The notes: generated by a model not told the origin, from the letters alone. A DNA stretch of 14,715 bases from JBEKEX01 sp050013615 (GCA_050013615.1 JBEKEX010000040.1:1-14715), one strand, 5' to 3'; shown: positions 7,086 through 14,530, counted from the first letter of the stretch. Translations and numbers: made by a program.

Positions 7086-7104
7086 GGGTTGAATTGAGGC
7101 ATGA

Positions 7105-9321
7105 ATGGCCCTGGAGAATCTGTTAAAAGTTTTGCCGGATAACTACAGCGTGGTCGACCGCGAAATGATCACGCGTGCTTACCAATTTGCCGAAAAAGCA
7201 CATGCCGGGCAAAAGCGTGCCTCCGGGGAACCTTACCTCACCCACTGTGAAGCGGTCGCCATCATCCTTGCTGAAATGCGTGTGCCGCCGGCGGTGGTCA
7301 TTGCCGGTTTGCTTCACGATACGGTGGAAGACACAAAAGTTACCCTGGACGATATCCGCCGCGAGTTCAGCGACGAGATCGCCCGCCTGGTGGATGGCGT
7401 CACCAAGCTGACCAACCTTCCCCGTGTCTCCAGGGCTGACCAACACAAAAATGAATTGACCAGCACCGAACCCGGCGATGAGGGTGATGAGCTTGAGGTG
7501 GGTACCATCAGTTCACGCAGCCGGCGCAAAGACCTGGCCAACGAGACCTTGCGCAAGACGTTCCTCGCCATGGGCGATGATATCCGCGTGGTGCTCATCA
7601 AGCTCGCCGACCGCCTGCATAACATGCGCACGCTGGGTTTCATGCCTGAGCAAAAACGGCGTCGCATCGCCCGTGAGACCCTGGAGATATTTGCTCCCCT
7701 GGCCAACCGGCTCGGCATTTGGCAAATGAAGTGGGAGCTGGAAGACCTCGCCTTCCGCTACGTTGACCCTGAAAAATATAAAGAGATCGCTGAAAAACTC
7801 GCCGAACGGCGCAAGGACCGTGAGGTAGAGATCGAGCAGATCATCGAGAAACTGAAAAAAACGCTGGACGAAGCCGGCATCCAGGCCGAGATCAGCGGTA
7901 GACCCAAGCACATCTATTCCATCTACCGCAAGATGCACGAAAAGAGTCGTCCCTTCGAGATGGTGCTCGATTTGCGCGCTGTGCGGCTGATCGTCGCCGA
8001 CGTGCCTGCGTGCTACGCCGCTCTGGGTGTCATCCACACCCATTGGCGTCCCATCCCGCATGAATTCGACGATTACATCGCCGCGCCCAAAGACAACTTC
8101 TACCAGTCCATTCACACCGCCATCCTTTATGATGACGGCAAACCTTTAGAAGTGCAGATCCGCGATACCAGCATGCATCAGAACGCCGAGTACGGCATTG
8201 CCGCTCACTGGCGTTATAAGGAAAAGGGTCCACGCGACGAGACCTTCGACCGGCGTATCAACTGGCTGCGTAAGCTCATGGATTGGCGTCAGGATGTCGA
8301 AGATGCCCAAGAATTCGTCGATGGGATGAAGTCGGATGTCTTCGAAGACCGCGTCTACGTCTTCACCCCCCGCGGTGATATCATCGATCTGCCCAGCGGT
8401 TCCACACCTATCGATTTTGCCTATCACGTCCACACCGAAATCGGCAACCGTTGCCGCGGTGCCAAGGTAAACGGCAAGCTGGTCACCCTCGATTACAACC
8501 TCAAGACCGGCGACCAGTTGGAAATATTGACAGCAAAACAAGGCGGCCCTAGCCGCGACTGGCTGAACCCCAACCTGGACCTGGTCAAAACCCAACGCGC
8601 CCGTTCGAAGATCCGCCAATGGTTCAAGCGCCAGGATCGTGAACAAAACCTTTCCCAAGGCAAGCTGGCGTTGGAACGCGAGCTGCATCGCCTGGGGCTG
8701 AGCAACGTCGACCTGGAGAAGCTCAGCCGGGCTTTCGAATACAAATCGGTCGATGATCTTTACGTGGCGCTCGGCGATGGCGACATCGCCACCGGCCGAA
8801 TCATCAACCGCTTGAGCGAGGTCGATAAAGACAAAGACCCGCTACTTCAAGCGCATCCCTCCACCGAAAGCAAAGTTGCCGATGATTCCGTGGCTGTGCT
8901 GGGGCTGAAAGGGTTGCTGACCAGTATGGCGCGTTGTTGCAACCCTGCCCCCGGTGACGAGATCGTCGGCTATATCACTCGAGGCCGAGGTGCTACCATT
9001 CACCGGCGCGATTGTCCCAACATCCTCCGCATGACGGACCGAGAACGAATTGTCAAAGTGAGTTGGGGCGAAGCGCAAAAGACTTTCCCAATCATGATCC
9101 AGATCAAAGCTTATGATCGGCAGGGATTGATGGGGGATATCTCGAACACATTAACCAATGAGAACGTCAATTTACAAGATATAAATCTCAAGGTCACGCA
9201 CAACCTGGCCACGATCAACCTACTCATCGATGTGGGGGACATCGCCCAATTGAGCCGGCTGTTGACCCGCATCGAGAACCTCCCCAATGTAATGGAAGCT
9301 CATCGCCTGAAACCGGGTTAG
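7105..9321 (+). CDS. rel: (p)ppGpp synthetase/hydrolase, RelA/SpoT homologue
   Basis: A 738-residue long RSH protein that makes and degrades the alarmone (p)ppGpp. The HD hydrolase domain (about 20-200) is intact: Arg38, His47, HDTVED (71-76), Asp169 and Asn173 match the catalytic set of the Streptococcus Rel enzyme. The synthetase domain (about 240-370) has SGRPKHIYSIYRKM (264-277), EFDDYIAAPKDNFYQSIHT (320-338), EVQIR (349-353) and HQNAEYGIAAHW (358-369). A TGS domain (about 415-478), a Cys-Cys zinc-finger-like segment (Cys611, Cys612, His633, Cys637) and a C-terminal ACT domain (about 660-738) follow, as in ribosome-sensing Rel proteins. Two oddities: the synthetase carries the EXDD form typical of monofunctional RelA, although the hydrolase looks active, and ~31 extra residues rich in Asp/Glu/Gly interrupt the HD domain near 107-141. 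The ATG at 7105 has GAGG 5 bases upstream. Confidence 0.96.
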   Translation: MALENLLKVLPDNYSVVDREMITRAYQFAEKAHAGQKRASGEPYLTHCEAVAIILAEMRVPPAVVIAGLLHDTVEDTKVTLDDIRREFSDEIARLVDGVTKLTNLPRVSRADQHKNELTSTEPGDEGDELEVGTISSRSRRKDLANETLRKTFLAMGDDIRVVLIKLADRLHNMRTLGFMPEQKRRRIARETLEIFAPLANRLGIWQMKWELEDLAFRYVDPEKYKEIAEKLAERRKDREVEIEQIIEKLKKTLDEAGIQAEISGRPKHIYSIYRKMHEKSRPFEMVLDLRAVRLIVADVPACYAALGVIHTHWRPIPHEFDDYIAAPKDNFYQSIHTAILYDDGKPLEVQIRDTSMHQNAEYGIAAHWRYKEKGPRDETFDRRINWLRKLMDWRQDVEDAQEFVDGMKSDVFEDRVYVFTPRGDIIDLPSGSTPIDFAYHVHTEIGNRCRGAKVNGKLVTLDYNLKTGDQLEILTAKQGGPSRDWLNPNLDLVKTQRARSKIRQWFKRQDREQNLSQGKLALERELHRLGLSNVDLEKLSRAFEYKSVDDLYVALGDGDIATGRIINRLSEVDKDKDPLLQAHPSTESKVADDSVAVLGLKGLLTSMARCCNPAPGDEIVGYITRGRGATIHRRDCPNILRMTDRERIVKVSWGEAQKTFPIMIQIKAYDRQGLMGDISNTLTNENVNLQDINLKVTHNLATINLLIDVGDIAQLSRLLTRIENLPNVMEAHRLKPG

Positions 9322-9418
9322 TACCCAGTTAAACATGGAAATATCACTTCGATCAAAATATCTCTACCCAATCATAAAAAGAACTGGGTTCACAAAAAGG
9401 CTTACTGGGCACAAGTGA

Positions 9419-9427
9419 TGATATAAT
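9419..9427 (+). promoter_or_regulatory. Extended -10 promoter of the moeA operon
   Basis: TGATATAAT is a perfect TGnTATAAT element. The -35 position (about 9399-9404, GGCTTA) does not resemble TTGACA. It lies 29 bases before the GTG start of moeA. Confidence 0.6.
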
Positions 9428-9456
9428 CACGCCCGTCCCGATCGTGGAGGTTAACC

Positions 9457-10704
9457 GTGGCAGAACTACTTCCGGTCGAAGAAGCCCAAAATCTAATCCT
9501 TTCCGAGTTTTCTCCCCTACCGACCGAACAAGTACCGGTCGAGCGGAGTTTGGATCACGTCCTGGCGGTCGATATCGTTGCCCCTTTCGACCTGCCGGCT
9601 TATCCGTTTTCCAGCATGGATGGCTTTGCCGTCAAGGCCGGTGAAACGGGTGTTGCCAGCCGCAGCCAACCGGTCAAGTTGAAAGTCGTCATGGAGATAC
9701 CGGCCGGGATCTCACCCGAAAAAGGCATCCGGTCGGGCGAAACGGCGCGCATCATGACCGGCGCAGTGTTACCTGCCGGTGCCGACGCGGTGATCCCCAT
9801 CGAAGAGACAGACGCTCTTCCCAACCAAAGTGAGGAAGCTACCGGAAAACAGGCATTAATCTTCAGTCCGGCGCACGTTGGCGATTACATCCGCCCTGTG
9901 GGGCAAGACATTCGAAAGGGTGAGTTGGTGTTGAAAAAAGGCCGCCGACTACTCCCACAGGATATGGGTGTTTTGGTCACCCTGGGGTTTGCCGACGTCA
10001 CTGTGTATCGCACCCCGCGGGTTGCCTTACTCTCAACCGGTGACGAGCTTTGCCCGCCGGGTGAGCTGCTCGCGCCGGGCCAGATCTATGATACCAACTC
10101 GATCTTTCTGGCTGCCTTGGTCGAAAGAGCCGCATGCGAGGTGGTACGCCTGGGAATTGCAAAGGATGATCCTCACGCCATCCAGTCCACCCTTGACCGG
10201 GCGTGTTCGGAAAAAGTAGACCTGATCGTGACCACCGCCGGCGTGAGCGTCGGGGCGCACGATTACGTCCGCGCTGTCATCGAGTCAAACGGATCGATCA
10301 AATTTTGGCGTGTCAACATGCGGCCTGGGAAACCCATCGCCTTCGGGAGTTACCATGGCATCCCGCTGATTGGCTTGGCCGGCAACCCGGTATCAGCCTT
10401 CGTCGGCTTCCTGGTTTTCATTCAACCGGTGTTGCAAAAACTATCCGGGACCGCCACGACTTTCCCGCACATGGTCCAGGCTGTCACTGCGCACCCCATT
10501 GAATCGGATGGACGGCAAAGTTACCTCAGGGCCATCATCAGCCGCAAAGGAGATGGCTTCGAAGCCGTCCTGACCGGTCATCAGGGGTCGGGAAACCTGT
10601 ACTCACTCGTACAGGCAAACGCTTTACTGATTGTCCCACCTGAGGTAAAATCGCTTCCTGCTGGCGTGACGTTAACCGCCTGGCTGTTGGATGATGATAG
10701 GTAA
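9457..10704 (+). CDS. moeA: Molybdopterin molybdotransferase MoeA
   Basis: A 415-residue protein of normal MoeA length. It inserts molybdate into adenylylated molybdopterin to form molybdenum cofactor in the cytosol. Seen are SSMDGFAV (52-59), TGAVLPAGADAVIPIEE (101-117), the MogA-like domain with STGDEL (193-198; Glu197) and TTAGVSVGAHDYV (259-271; Asp269), then RPGKPIAFG (289-297), GLAGNPVSA (306-314) and a C-terminal beta-barrel. The family's GGVS is AGVS here, a mild change. The start is GTG with a strong GGAGG six bases before it; the next ATG in frame is far inside a conserved motif, which supports GTG. No other cofactor-synthesis genes or molybdoenzymes lie in the window. The following membrane gene starts only 3 bases after the stop, so they are co-transcribed. 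Confidence 0.95.
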   Translation: MAELLPVEEAQNLILSEFSPLPTEQVPVERSLDHVLAVDIVAPFDLPAYPFSSMDGFAVKAGETGVASRSQPVKLKVVMEIPAGISPEKGIRSGETARIMTGAVLPAGADAVIPIEETDALPNQSEEATGKQALIFSPAHVGDYIRPVGQDIRKGELVLKKGRRLLPQDMGVLVTLGFADVTVYRTPRVALLSTGDELCPPGELLAPGQIYDTNSIFLAALVERAACEVVRLGIAKDDPHAIQSTLDRACSEKVDLIVTTAGVSVGAHDYVRAVIESNGSIKFWRVNMRPGKPIAFGSYHGIPLIGLAGNPVSAFVGFLVFIQPVLQKLSGTATTFPHMVQAVTAHPIESDGRQSYLRAIISRKGDGFEAVLTGHQGSGNLYSLVQANALLIVPPEVKSLPAGVTLTAWLLDDDR

Positions 10705-10707
10705 AAC

Positions 10708-11133
10708 ATGAATAACAAGCTGTCGAGAGCCATACAAGTCCTCGCCGGGCTGGGATTGGTGGATGCGATCTACTTGACCATTATGAAATTCTCCAACAAT
10801 CCTCAGCTTTGCATCCAGGGAGTTGGCGACTGCTGGACCGTCAATTCCAGCAAGTTCTCAGAGATTTACGGCATCCCGGTCGCGATGCTCGGGGCGCTGG
10901 CGTATGTGGCGATTCTCGTTCTGACATTTGTAGCCACGCGTGGCGGGTCAGGGCGGAGCGTTGGTATTTTTGGAACCTTTGGGCTCGGATTGATTGGGGT
11001 GCTTTTTTCAGCCTATCTCACTTACCTCGAGCTGTTCGTCATCAATGCCATCTGTCCATTTTGTGTCGTTTCTGCAGTCATTATGACGCTGATCTTCATA
11101 TTATCACTGGTATGGTTGAAGGAAGTAATTTAG
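10708..11133 (+). CDS. Vitamin K epoxide reductase (VKOR) family membrane protein
   Basis: A 141-residue integral membrane protein with four predicted helices (about 8-27, 56-77, 86-106, 112-136). It carries the VKOR hallmark cysteines: a loop pair Cys35 and Cys42 after the first helix, Ser47/Ser48 nearby, and the redox CPFC motif (116-119) in the last helix. Bacterial VKORs reoxidise a DsbA-like partner and pass electrons to quinone, driving disulfide formation outside the cytoplasm. This one lacks a fused thioredoxin domain and no DsbA gene is adjacent, so its partner must be elsewhere. The start follows the moeA stop by 3 bases with only a weak AGG upstream, so translation probably depends on coupling to moeA. 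Confidence 0.88.
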   Translation: MNNKLSRAIQVLAGLGLVDAIYLTIMKFSNNPQLCIQGVGDCWTVNSSKFSEIYGIPVAMLGALAYVAILVLTFVATRGGSGRSVGIFGTFGLGLIGVLFSAYLTYLELFVINAICPFCVVSAVIMTLIFILSLVWLKEVI

Positions 11134-11155
11134 TTTTAAAAAGGAGGAATTAAAA

Positions 11156-11392
11156 ATGGCACGAATTCGTTGTCACTACCTCGATTGCGTTTTTCTTGAC
11201 GAAGGTTACTGTAGTGCTGCGCAGATCGAATTAGACCCCGATTCGGGTTGTGGCACCTACTCCCCCAATGCTGAAACCCCCCCTGAAGAAGAGTGGGAAG
11301 ATGAAGAAGCTGAAGAATGGGAGGAACTTTCTGACGAAGACGAAGATGAGGAGGAATCCTGGTTGGACGAAGAGGATACGGACGAGTATTAG
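11156..11392 (+). CDS. Small DUF1540-like Cys-motif protein with acidic tail
   Basis: 78 residues in two parts. The first 35 carry four cysteines (6, 11, 19, 32) in the pattern RCHYLDC-x7-C-x12-C, with an Ile before the last spacing, which resembles the small DUF1540 domain thought to bind a metal; this assignment is from pattern memory only. The rest (44-78) is extremely acidic: 25 of 35 residues are Asp or Glu, with no Lys or Arg and three Trp. The function is unknown; a cytosolic metal-binding or adaptor protein is possible. A perfect AAGGAGG sits 8 bases before the ATG, so high expression is likely. It follows the VKOR gene by 22 bases and precedes a hairpin terminator, making it the last gene of the moeA operon. 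Confidence 0.82.
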   Translation: MARIRCHYLDCVFLDEGYCSAAQIELDPDSGCGTYSPNAETPPEEEWEDEEAEEWEELSDEDEDEEESWLDEEDTDEY

Positions 11393-11428
11393 TCATTCGA
11401 CGTCACTTTGGTGAACCTTTACGATCAC

Positions 11429-11462
11429 AAAGACCCCGTCCAGTTTGAGCGGGGTCTTTATG
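11429..11462 (+). terminator. Hairpin terminator or attenuator after the moeA operon
   Basis: A perfect 10-bp stem AAAGACCCCG (11429-11438) / CGGGGTCTTT (11450-11459) with an 11-base loop. The T-run after the GC core is short (TCTTTAT), so termination may be incomplete. It ends about 20 bases before the next start codon. Confidence 0.7.
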
Positions 11463-11481
11463 GACCACAAGAAAAATCGGC

Positions 11482-12732
11482 ATGTCCAATCGTTTCAATT
11501 CTGAACTGCAGCGTAATTTAAAACACAACTTCATCGTCAATATGTGCGATGGGAGTTTTTTTGGCTTTGGCCTGGGGTTTGCGTCTTTCACTGCCATCAT
11601 CCCTTTGTTCGTATCCCAAATGACCAGCTCACCCCTGCTGATCGGCTTGATCCCCGCCATCCACAGTGTGGGCTGGCAGCTTCCCCAGTTGTTCTCTGCC
11701 AAACGCATCTCGCGGCTGACCCACTTGAAACCTTTCGTCTTGCTGATGACCACCCAGGAACGCCTGCCCTTCTTGGGGTTGGCAGCCCTGGCCTGGTTCA
11801 TGCCGGCCATCGGCACCACCGGCACACTCGTTTTGACCTTCATGCTTCTCGTATGGCAGGGATTGGGAGCTGGCTTCGCCGCCAACGCCTGGCAAAACAT
11901 GATCGGCAAGGTCTTCCCCGCTGAAACGCGGGCCACTTTCTTCGGCATGCAGACTGCTGCTTCGAACCTCACCGGCAGCGCCGGGGCGGTCGTCGCCGGG
12001 ATCATCCTCGAAGAGAATCCATCGAACGCCGGTTTTGCCGGCTGCTTTCTCATCTGCATCCTGTTGATGGGCATTTCCTGGATCTTTCTGCGCACGACAC
12101 GCGAGCCAATCTATTCCCTGGCCGACCCTGCGATAGAGCAGCCACCCTTATGGAGCAACGTGCGGCAGATCCTGCGCAATGACAGGCCCTTCCTGGGTTT
12201 CCTGATGAGCCGCGTGCTGTTCCAGTTCGGCATGATGGGATTCTCATTCTATATCGTCTACGCCGTCGAAGTCATCCACATGGATGTTGCCACGGCTGGC
12301 GTCATGACCGGCATCCTGCTTTTCACCCAGGTGGTCGCCAACCCCATCCTGGGTTGGATTGCTGACCATTGGAACCACAAAGGCGTGCTCGAGATCGGTG
12401 CCGCCGCCTCCATGCTCAGTGCCGGCCTGGCTTGGCTGGCACCCGGGATGGCTGCTTTTCCCCTGGTCATGATCCTGGAAGGCATCGCTGTCACCACCTT
12501 CTGGACGGTCGGCCTCGCGTACTCACTCAGCTTCGGCCCTGAGCACGCCCGCCCCACCTACGTGGGGATCGTCAATACCTTGGGCGCGCCGGCGGCCATT
12601 ATCGCCCCCTTGTTAGGCGGCTGGTTGGCCGATGTCTCGGGCTATCCGGCTACCTTCCTTGCTTCGGCTGTGGCATCGCTGGTCACTGCCCTGGTATTGC
12701 ACTTCCTCATCGTCACTCCTGCAAAACAATAA
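11482..12732 (+). CDS. Major facilitator superfamily transporter
   Basis: A 416-residue, very hydrophobic protein with about 12 membrane helices split by a hydrophilic central loop (about 206-235). The loop after helix 8 carries GWIADHWNHKGVL (291-303), a form of the MFS A-motif; a second partial copy GGWLADVSG (379-387) lies near the end. The N-terminus is short and cytosolic. The substrate cannot be read from the sequence; the protein looks like uncharacterised MFS permeases rather than a well-known sugar or drug transporter. The start at 11482 has only a poor ribosome site (AAGAAAAA about 10 bases upstream). There is no room for an ordinary promoter between the upstream hairpin and this start, so expression may depend on read-through. 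It is followed by a clear intrinsic terminator. Confidence 0.9.
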   Translation: MSNRFNSELQRNLKHNFIVNMCDGSFFGFGLGFASFTAIIPLFVSQMTSSPLLIGLIPAIHSVGWQLPQLFSAKRISRLTHLKPFVLLMTTQERLPFLGLAALAWFMPAIGTTGTLVLTFMLLVWQGLGAGFAANAWQNMIGKVFPAETRATFFGMQTAASNLTGSAGAVVAGIILEENPSNAGFAGCFLICILLMGISWIFLRTTREPIYSLADPAIEQPPLWSNVRQILRNDRPFLGFLMSRVLFQFGMMGFSFYIVYAVEVIHMDVATAGVMTGILLFTQVVANPILGWIADHWNHKGVLEIGAAASMLSAGLAWLAPGMAAFPLVMILEGIAVTTFWTVGLAYSLSFGPEHARPTYVGIVNTLGAPAAIIAPLLGGWLADVSGYPATFLASAVASLVTALVLHFLIVTPAKQ

Positions 12733-12756
12733 GCACGCAAGTGTTGCTTGATTGTC

Positions 12757-12792
12757 TGCCATTCCAAAATGATGCATGGGGATGGCATTTTT
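12757..12792 (+). terminator. Intrinsic terminator of the MFS gene
   Basis: A 9-bp stem TGCCATTCC (12757-12765) / GGGATGGCA (12779-12787), with one G-U pair, a 13-base loop and five Ts directly after (12788-12792). Confidence 0.72.
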
Positions 12793-12842
12793 GATGTTTG
12801 GGTGGATAATAGGGGTGAAAGTTTTTTCGGGAGGGTTTCGCC

Positions 12843-14060
12843 ATGGCAAAATTCAAATACGTGATCATCGGCGGCGGCATGACGGCCGATTCCGCTGTAC
12901 GAGGCATCCGCGAGGTCGATCCCCAGGGCACCATCGCTTTATTCACTTCCGAGACCTACCCGCCCTACAACCGTCCCCCGCTTTCCAAAAAGCTATGGAA
13001 AGGCAAACCGCTGGATAGCATCTGGCGCAACACGGAGAGTTTGAACGTTGTCATGTTCCTGGGACGCACGGTCACCGGCATCGACGTGAAAGGTAAAACG
13101 ATCACCGACGACCATGGGCAGACCCATACTTACGAAAAATTGCTGCTGGCCACCGGCGGCACGCCGCGGCGGTTACCGTTCGGCGGTGAGGCGGTGAATT
13201 ATTTCCGCACCCTGGACGATTATCAGCGGCTGCGCCTGTGGACCGAAAAGGGCTCGAAATTCGCCGTCATCGGCGGCGGCTTCATCGGCTCCGAGGTGGC
13301 TGCGGCGCTGGCCATGAACGGCCGCCAGGTGGTCGAAGTCTTCCCCGAAGAGGGCATCGCCGCCCGCATCTTCCCAGCCGACATTCTGGAATATATCAAC
13401 AAGTATTACCAGGACAAAGGCGTCCAGATCATGCCGAAGCACAACGTCACCGGCATCGACACACAAGGTTCGACGTTCGTCGTCCACGCTCGGGATGCCA
13501 ATGGCCGGAATATCGACATCCCCGCCGATGGCATCGTGGCCGGCCTCGGCATCATCCCCAATACGCAACTGGCCGAGGCAGTCGGCATCCAGGTGCAGAA
13601 CGGCATCCTCGTCGACGAAACCTTGAAGACCAGCTCCCCGGATATCTATGCCGCGGGCGACGTAGCCAATTTCGAAGACAAGGTATTGCAAGTGCGCCGC
13701 CGGGTGGAGCACGAGGACAACGCCAACATGATGGGGCTCACGGCCGGGCGGAACATGGCCCACACCACAGGTGCAGGCACCGCAGGTGCCGGGAGAACCG
13801 ACCCGTACCGCTATCTGCCCTATTTCTATTCCGACATGTTCGATATCGGCTACGAAGCGGTCGGCGAGCTGGATGCGCGCCTGCAGATTGTCGCCGATTG
13901 GGAGGAACCGTATAAAAAGGGCGTTTTGTATTATTTGAAGGACGATCAGGTGCGCGGTGTACTATTGTGGAATGTGTGGGGCAAAGTCGACGCGGCGCGG
14001 GAATTGATCCAGAGGGCGGAAGCAGTGGATGCGGAAAGCTTGAAAGGGAAAATTCGCTAA
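12843..14060 (+). CDS. AIF-like FAD/NAD(P) oxidoreductase
   Basis: A 405-residue flavoprotein of the pyridine-nucleotide-disulfide reductase fold without a redox CXXC. It shows VIIGGG (7-12) for FAD, then PYNRPPLSKKLW (41-52), LLLATGG (100-106), the NAD Rossmann motif VIGGGFIGSEVA (142-153), AAGDVA (270-275) and RVEHEDNA (287-294). The PPLSK-LW motif and the C-terminal segment YLPYFYSDMFDIGYEAVGELD (324-344, key residues Phe328, Ser330, Asp331, Gly336, Tyr337) resemble mammalian apoptosis-inducing factor more than rubredoxin or ferredoxin reductases. It is expected to oxidise NAD(P)H and pass electrons to a small redox protein or quinone. There is no signal peptide. A Gly/Ala/Thr-rich linker (309-318) joins the core to the C-terminal domain. 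GGAGG lies 8 bases before the ATG. The gene stands alone after a terminator; a weak GATAAT (12805-12810) may be its -10. Confidence 0.88.
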   Translation: MAKFKYVIIGGGMTADSAVRGIREVDPQGTIALFTSETYPPYNRPPLSKKLWKGKPLDSIWRNTESLNVVMFLGRTVTGIDVKGKTITDDHGQTHTYEKLLLATGGTPRRLPFGGEAVNYFRTLDDYQRLRLWTEKGSKFAVIGGGFIGSEVAAALAMNGRQVVEVFPEEGIAARIFPADILEYINKYYQDKGVQIMPKHNVTGIDTQGSTFVVHARDANGRNIDIPADGIVAGLGIIPNTQLAEAVGIQVQNGILVDETLKTSSPDIYAAGDVANFEDKVLQVRRRVEHEDNANMMGLTAGRNMAHTTGAGTAGAGRTDPYRYLPYFYSDMFDIGYEAVGELDARLQIVADWEEPYKKGVLYYLKDDQVRGVLLWNVWGKVDAARELIQRAEAVDAESLKGKIR

Positions 14061-14094
14061 GGGATATTATCAGCCGATACTTTATATTCGCCTA

Positions 14095-14122
14095 CTGTCA
14101 TTAATTTTGTAATGTGTAAAAT
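14095..14122 (+). promoter_or_regulatory. Weak candidate promoter of the truncated nuclease gene
   Basis: CTGTCA (14095-14100) and TAAAAT (14117-14122) are separated by 16 bases; they match the consensus at four and five of six positions. The region is AT-rich, so chance matches are likely. Confidence 0.3.
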
Positions 14123-14164
14123 ATTGTGTAAGATAAAGGGAATACTGTTTTTGCGGGGAGTAAT

Positions 14165-14530
14165 ATGGGACTAAACCTAAAACCAGATCATAAAGCGATC
14201 AAGGCCTATTATGCTGAGTTGGATAACCTCACAGGTTTTCTCAACGCGAAAAGCGAAGGCGCAGTTTCTCCAGTATTCGCTAATGTATTACGCCACTGCG
14301 CCGGACAAATGAACCAGACGTTGATTGAGCAATACCCTTTCAAGCATAATGGATTGAACCTTCGCTTGGATGGCGCAATTGTAGACACTTTTAATCTGGC
14401 GCATGGCTGTTGGGAAGACAAGGATACCGCTGATGATCTAGCCAAAGAAATGAAGAAAAAGTTTGGAAAAGGATACCACAAAGACAATACCCGTTTCAAG
14501 CCCCTTTATTTAGTGATAACGTTATTATAG
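14165..14530 (+). pseudogene. N-terminal nuclease-domain remnant of a type ISP-like restriction-modification enzyme
   Basis: A 121-residue open frame with a GGGGAG site 4 bases before its ATG. Residues 8-109 resemble the start of very large single-chain type ISP restriction-modification proteins, as recalled from the family: AIKAYY near the start, then EGAVSPVFANVLRHCA, LRLDGAIVDTFNLAHG and WEDKDTADDLAKEMKKKFGKGY. Asp69 or Asp74 with Glu84-Asp85-Lys86 gives a PD-(D/E)xK (Mrr-like) nuclease pattern. The family protein continues for well over a thousand residues with helicase, methylase and target-recognition parts; here it stops after DNTRFKP and a short unrelated-looking tail at TAG 14528-14530. 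No continuation is seen in the remaining 185 bases, so this is probably a deletion remnant. A free-standing small nuclease-domain protein is possible. The AT-rich surroundings suggest acquired DNA. Confidence 0.6.

Noticed and set aside
7066..7094. TTGACA (7066-7071) plus TTGAAT (7089-7094) as a rel promoter
   Set aside because: The spacing is 17, but transcription would start about at the start codon and skip the ribosome site; the extended -10 at 7034 fits better.
7101..7142. 13-codon open frame from ATG 7101 overlapping the rel start
   Set aside because: It would leave the ribosome site too close to its start and has no leader-peptide features such as repeated codons.
9311..9330. Hairpin over the rel stop codon as terminator
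   Set aside because: The stem has a mismatch and no T-run follows; it is not convincing as an intrinsic terminator.
11403..12095. 230-codon open frame on the - strand
   Set aside because: A shadow of the MFS gene and the terminator region; it shows no family features.
13238..13915. 225-codon + frame and 196-codon - frame (13173-13763) within the AIF-like gene
   Set aside because: Composition is Arg/Gly/His/Pro-rich or Asp/Val/Gly-rich, as expected for off-frame reading of GC-rich codons; the AIF frame is clearly the real one.
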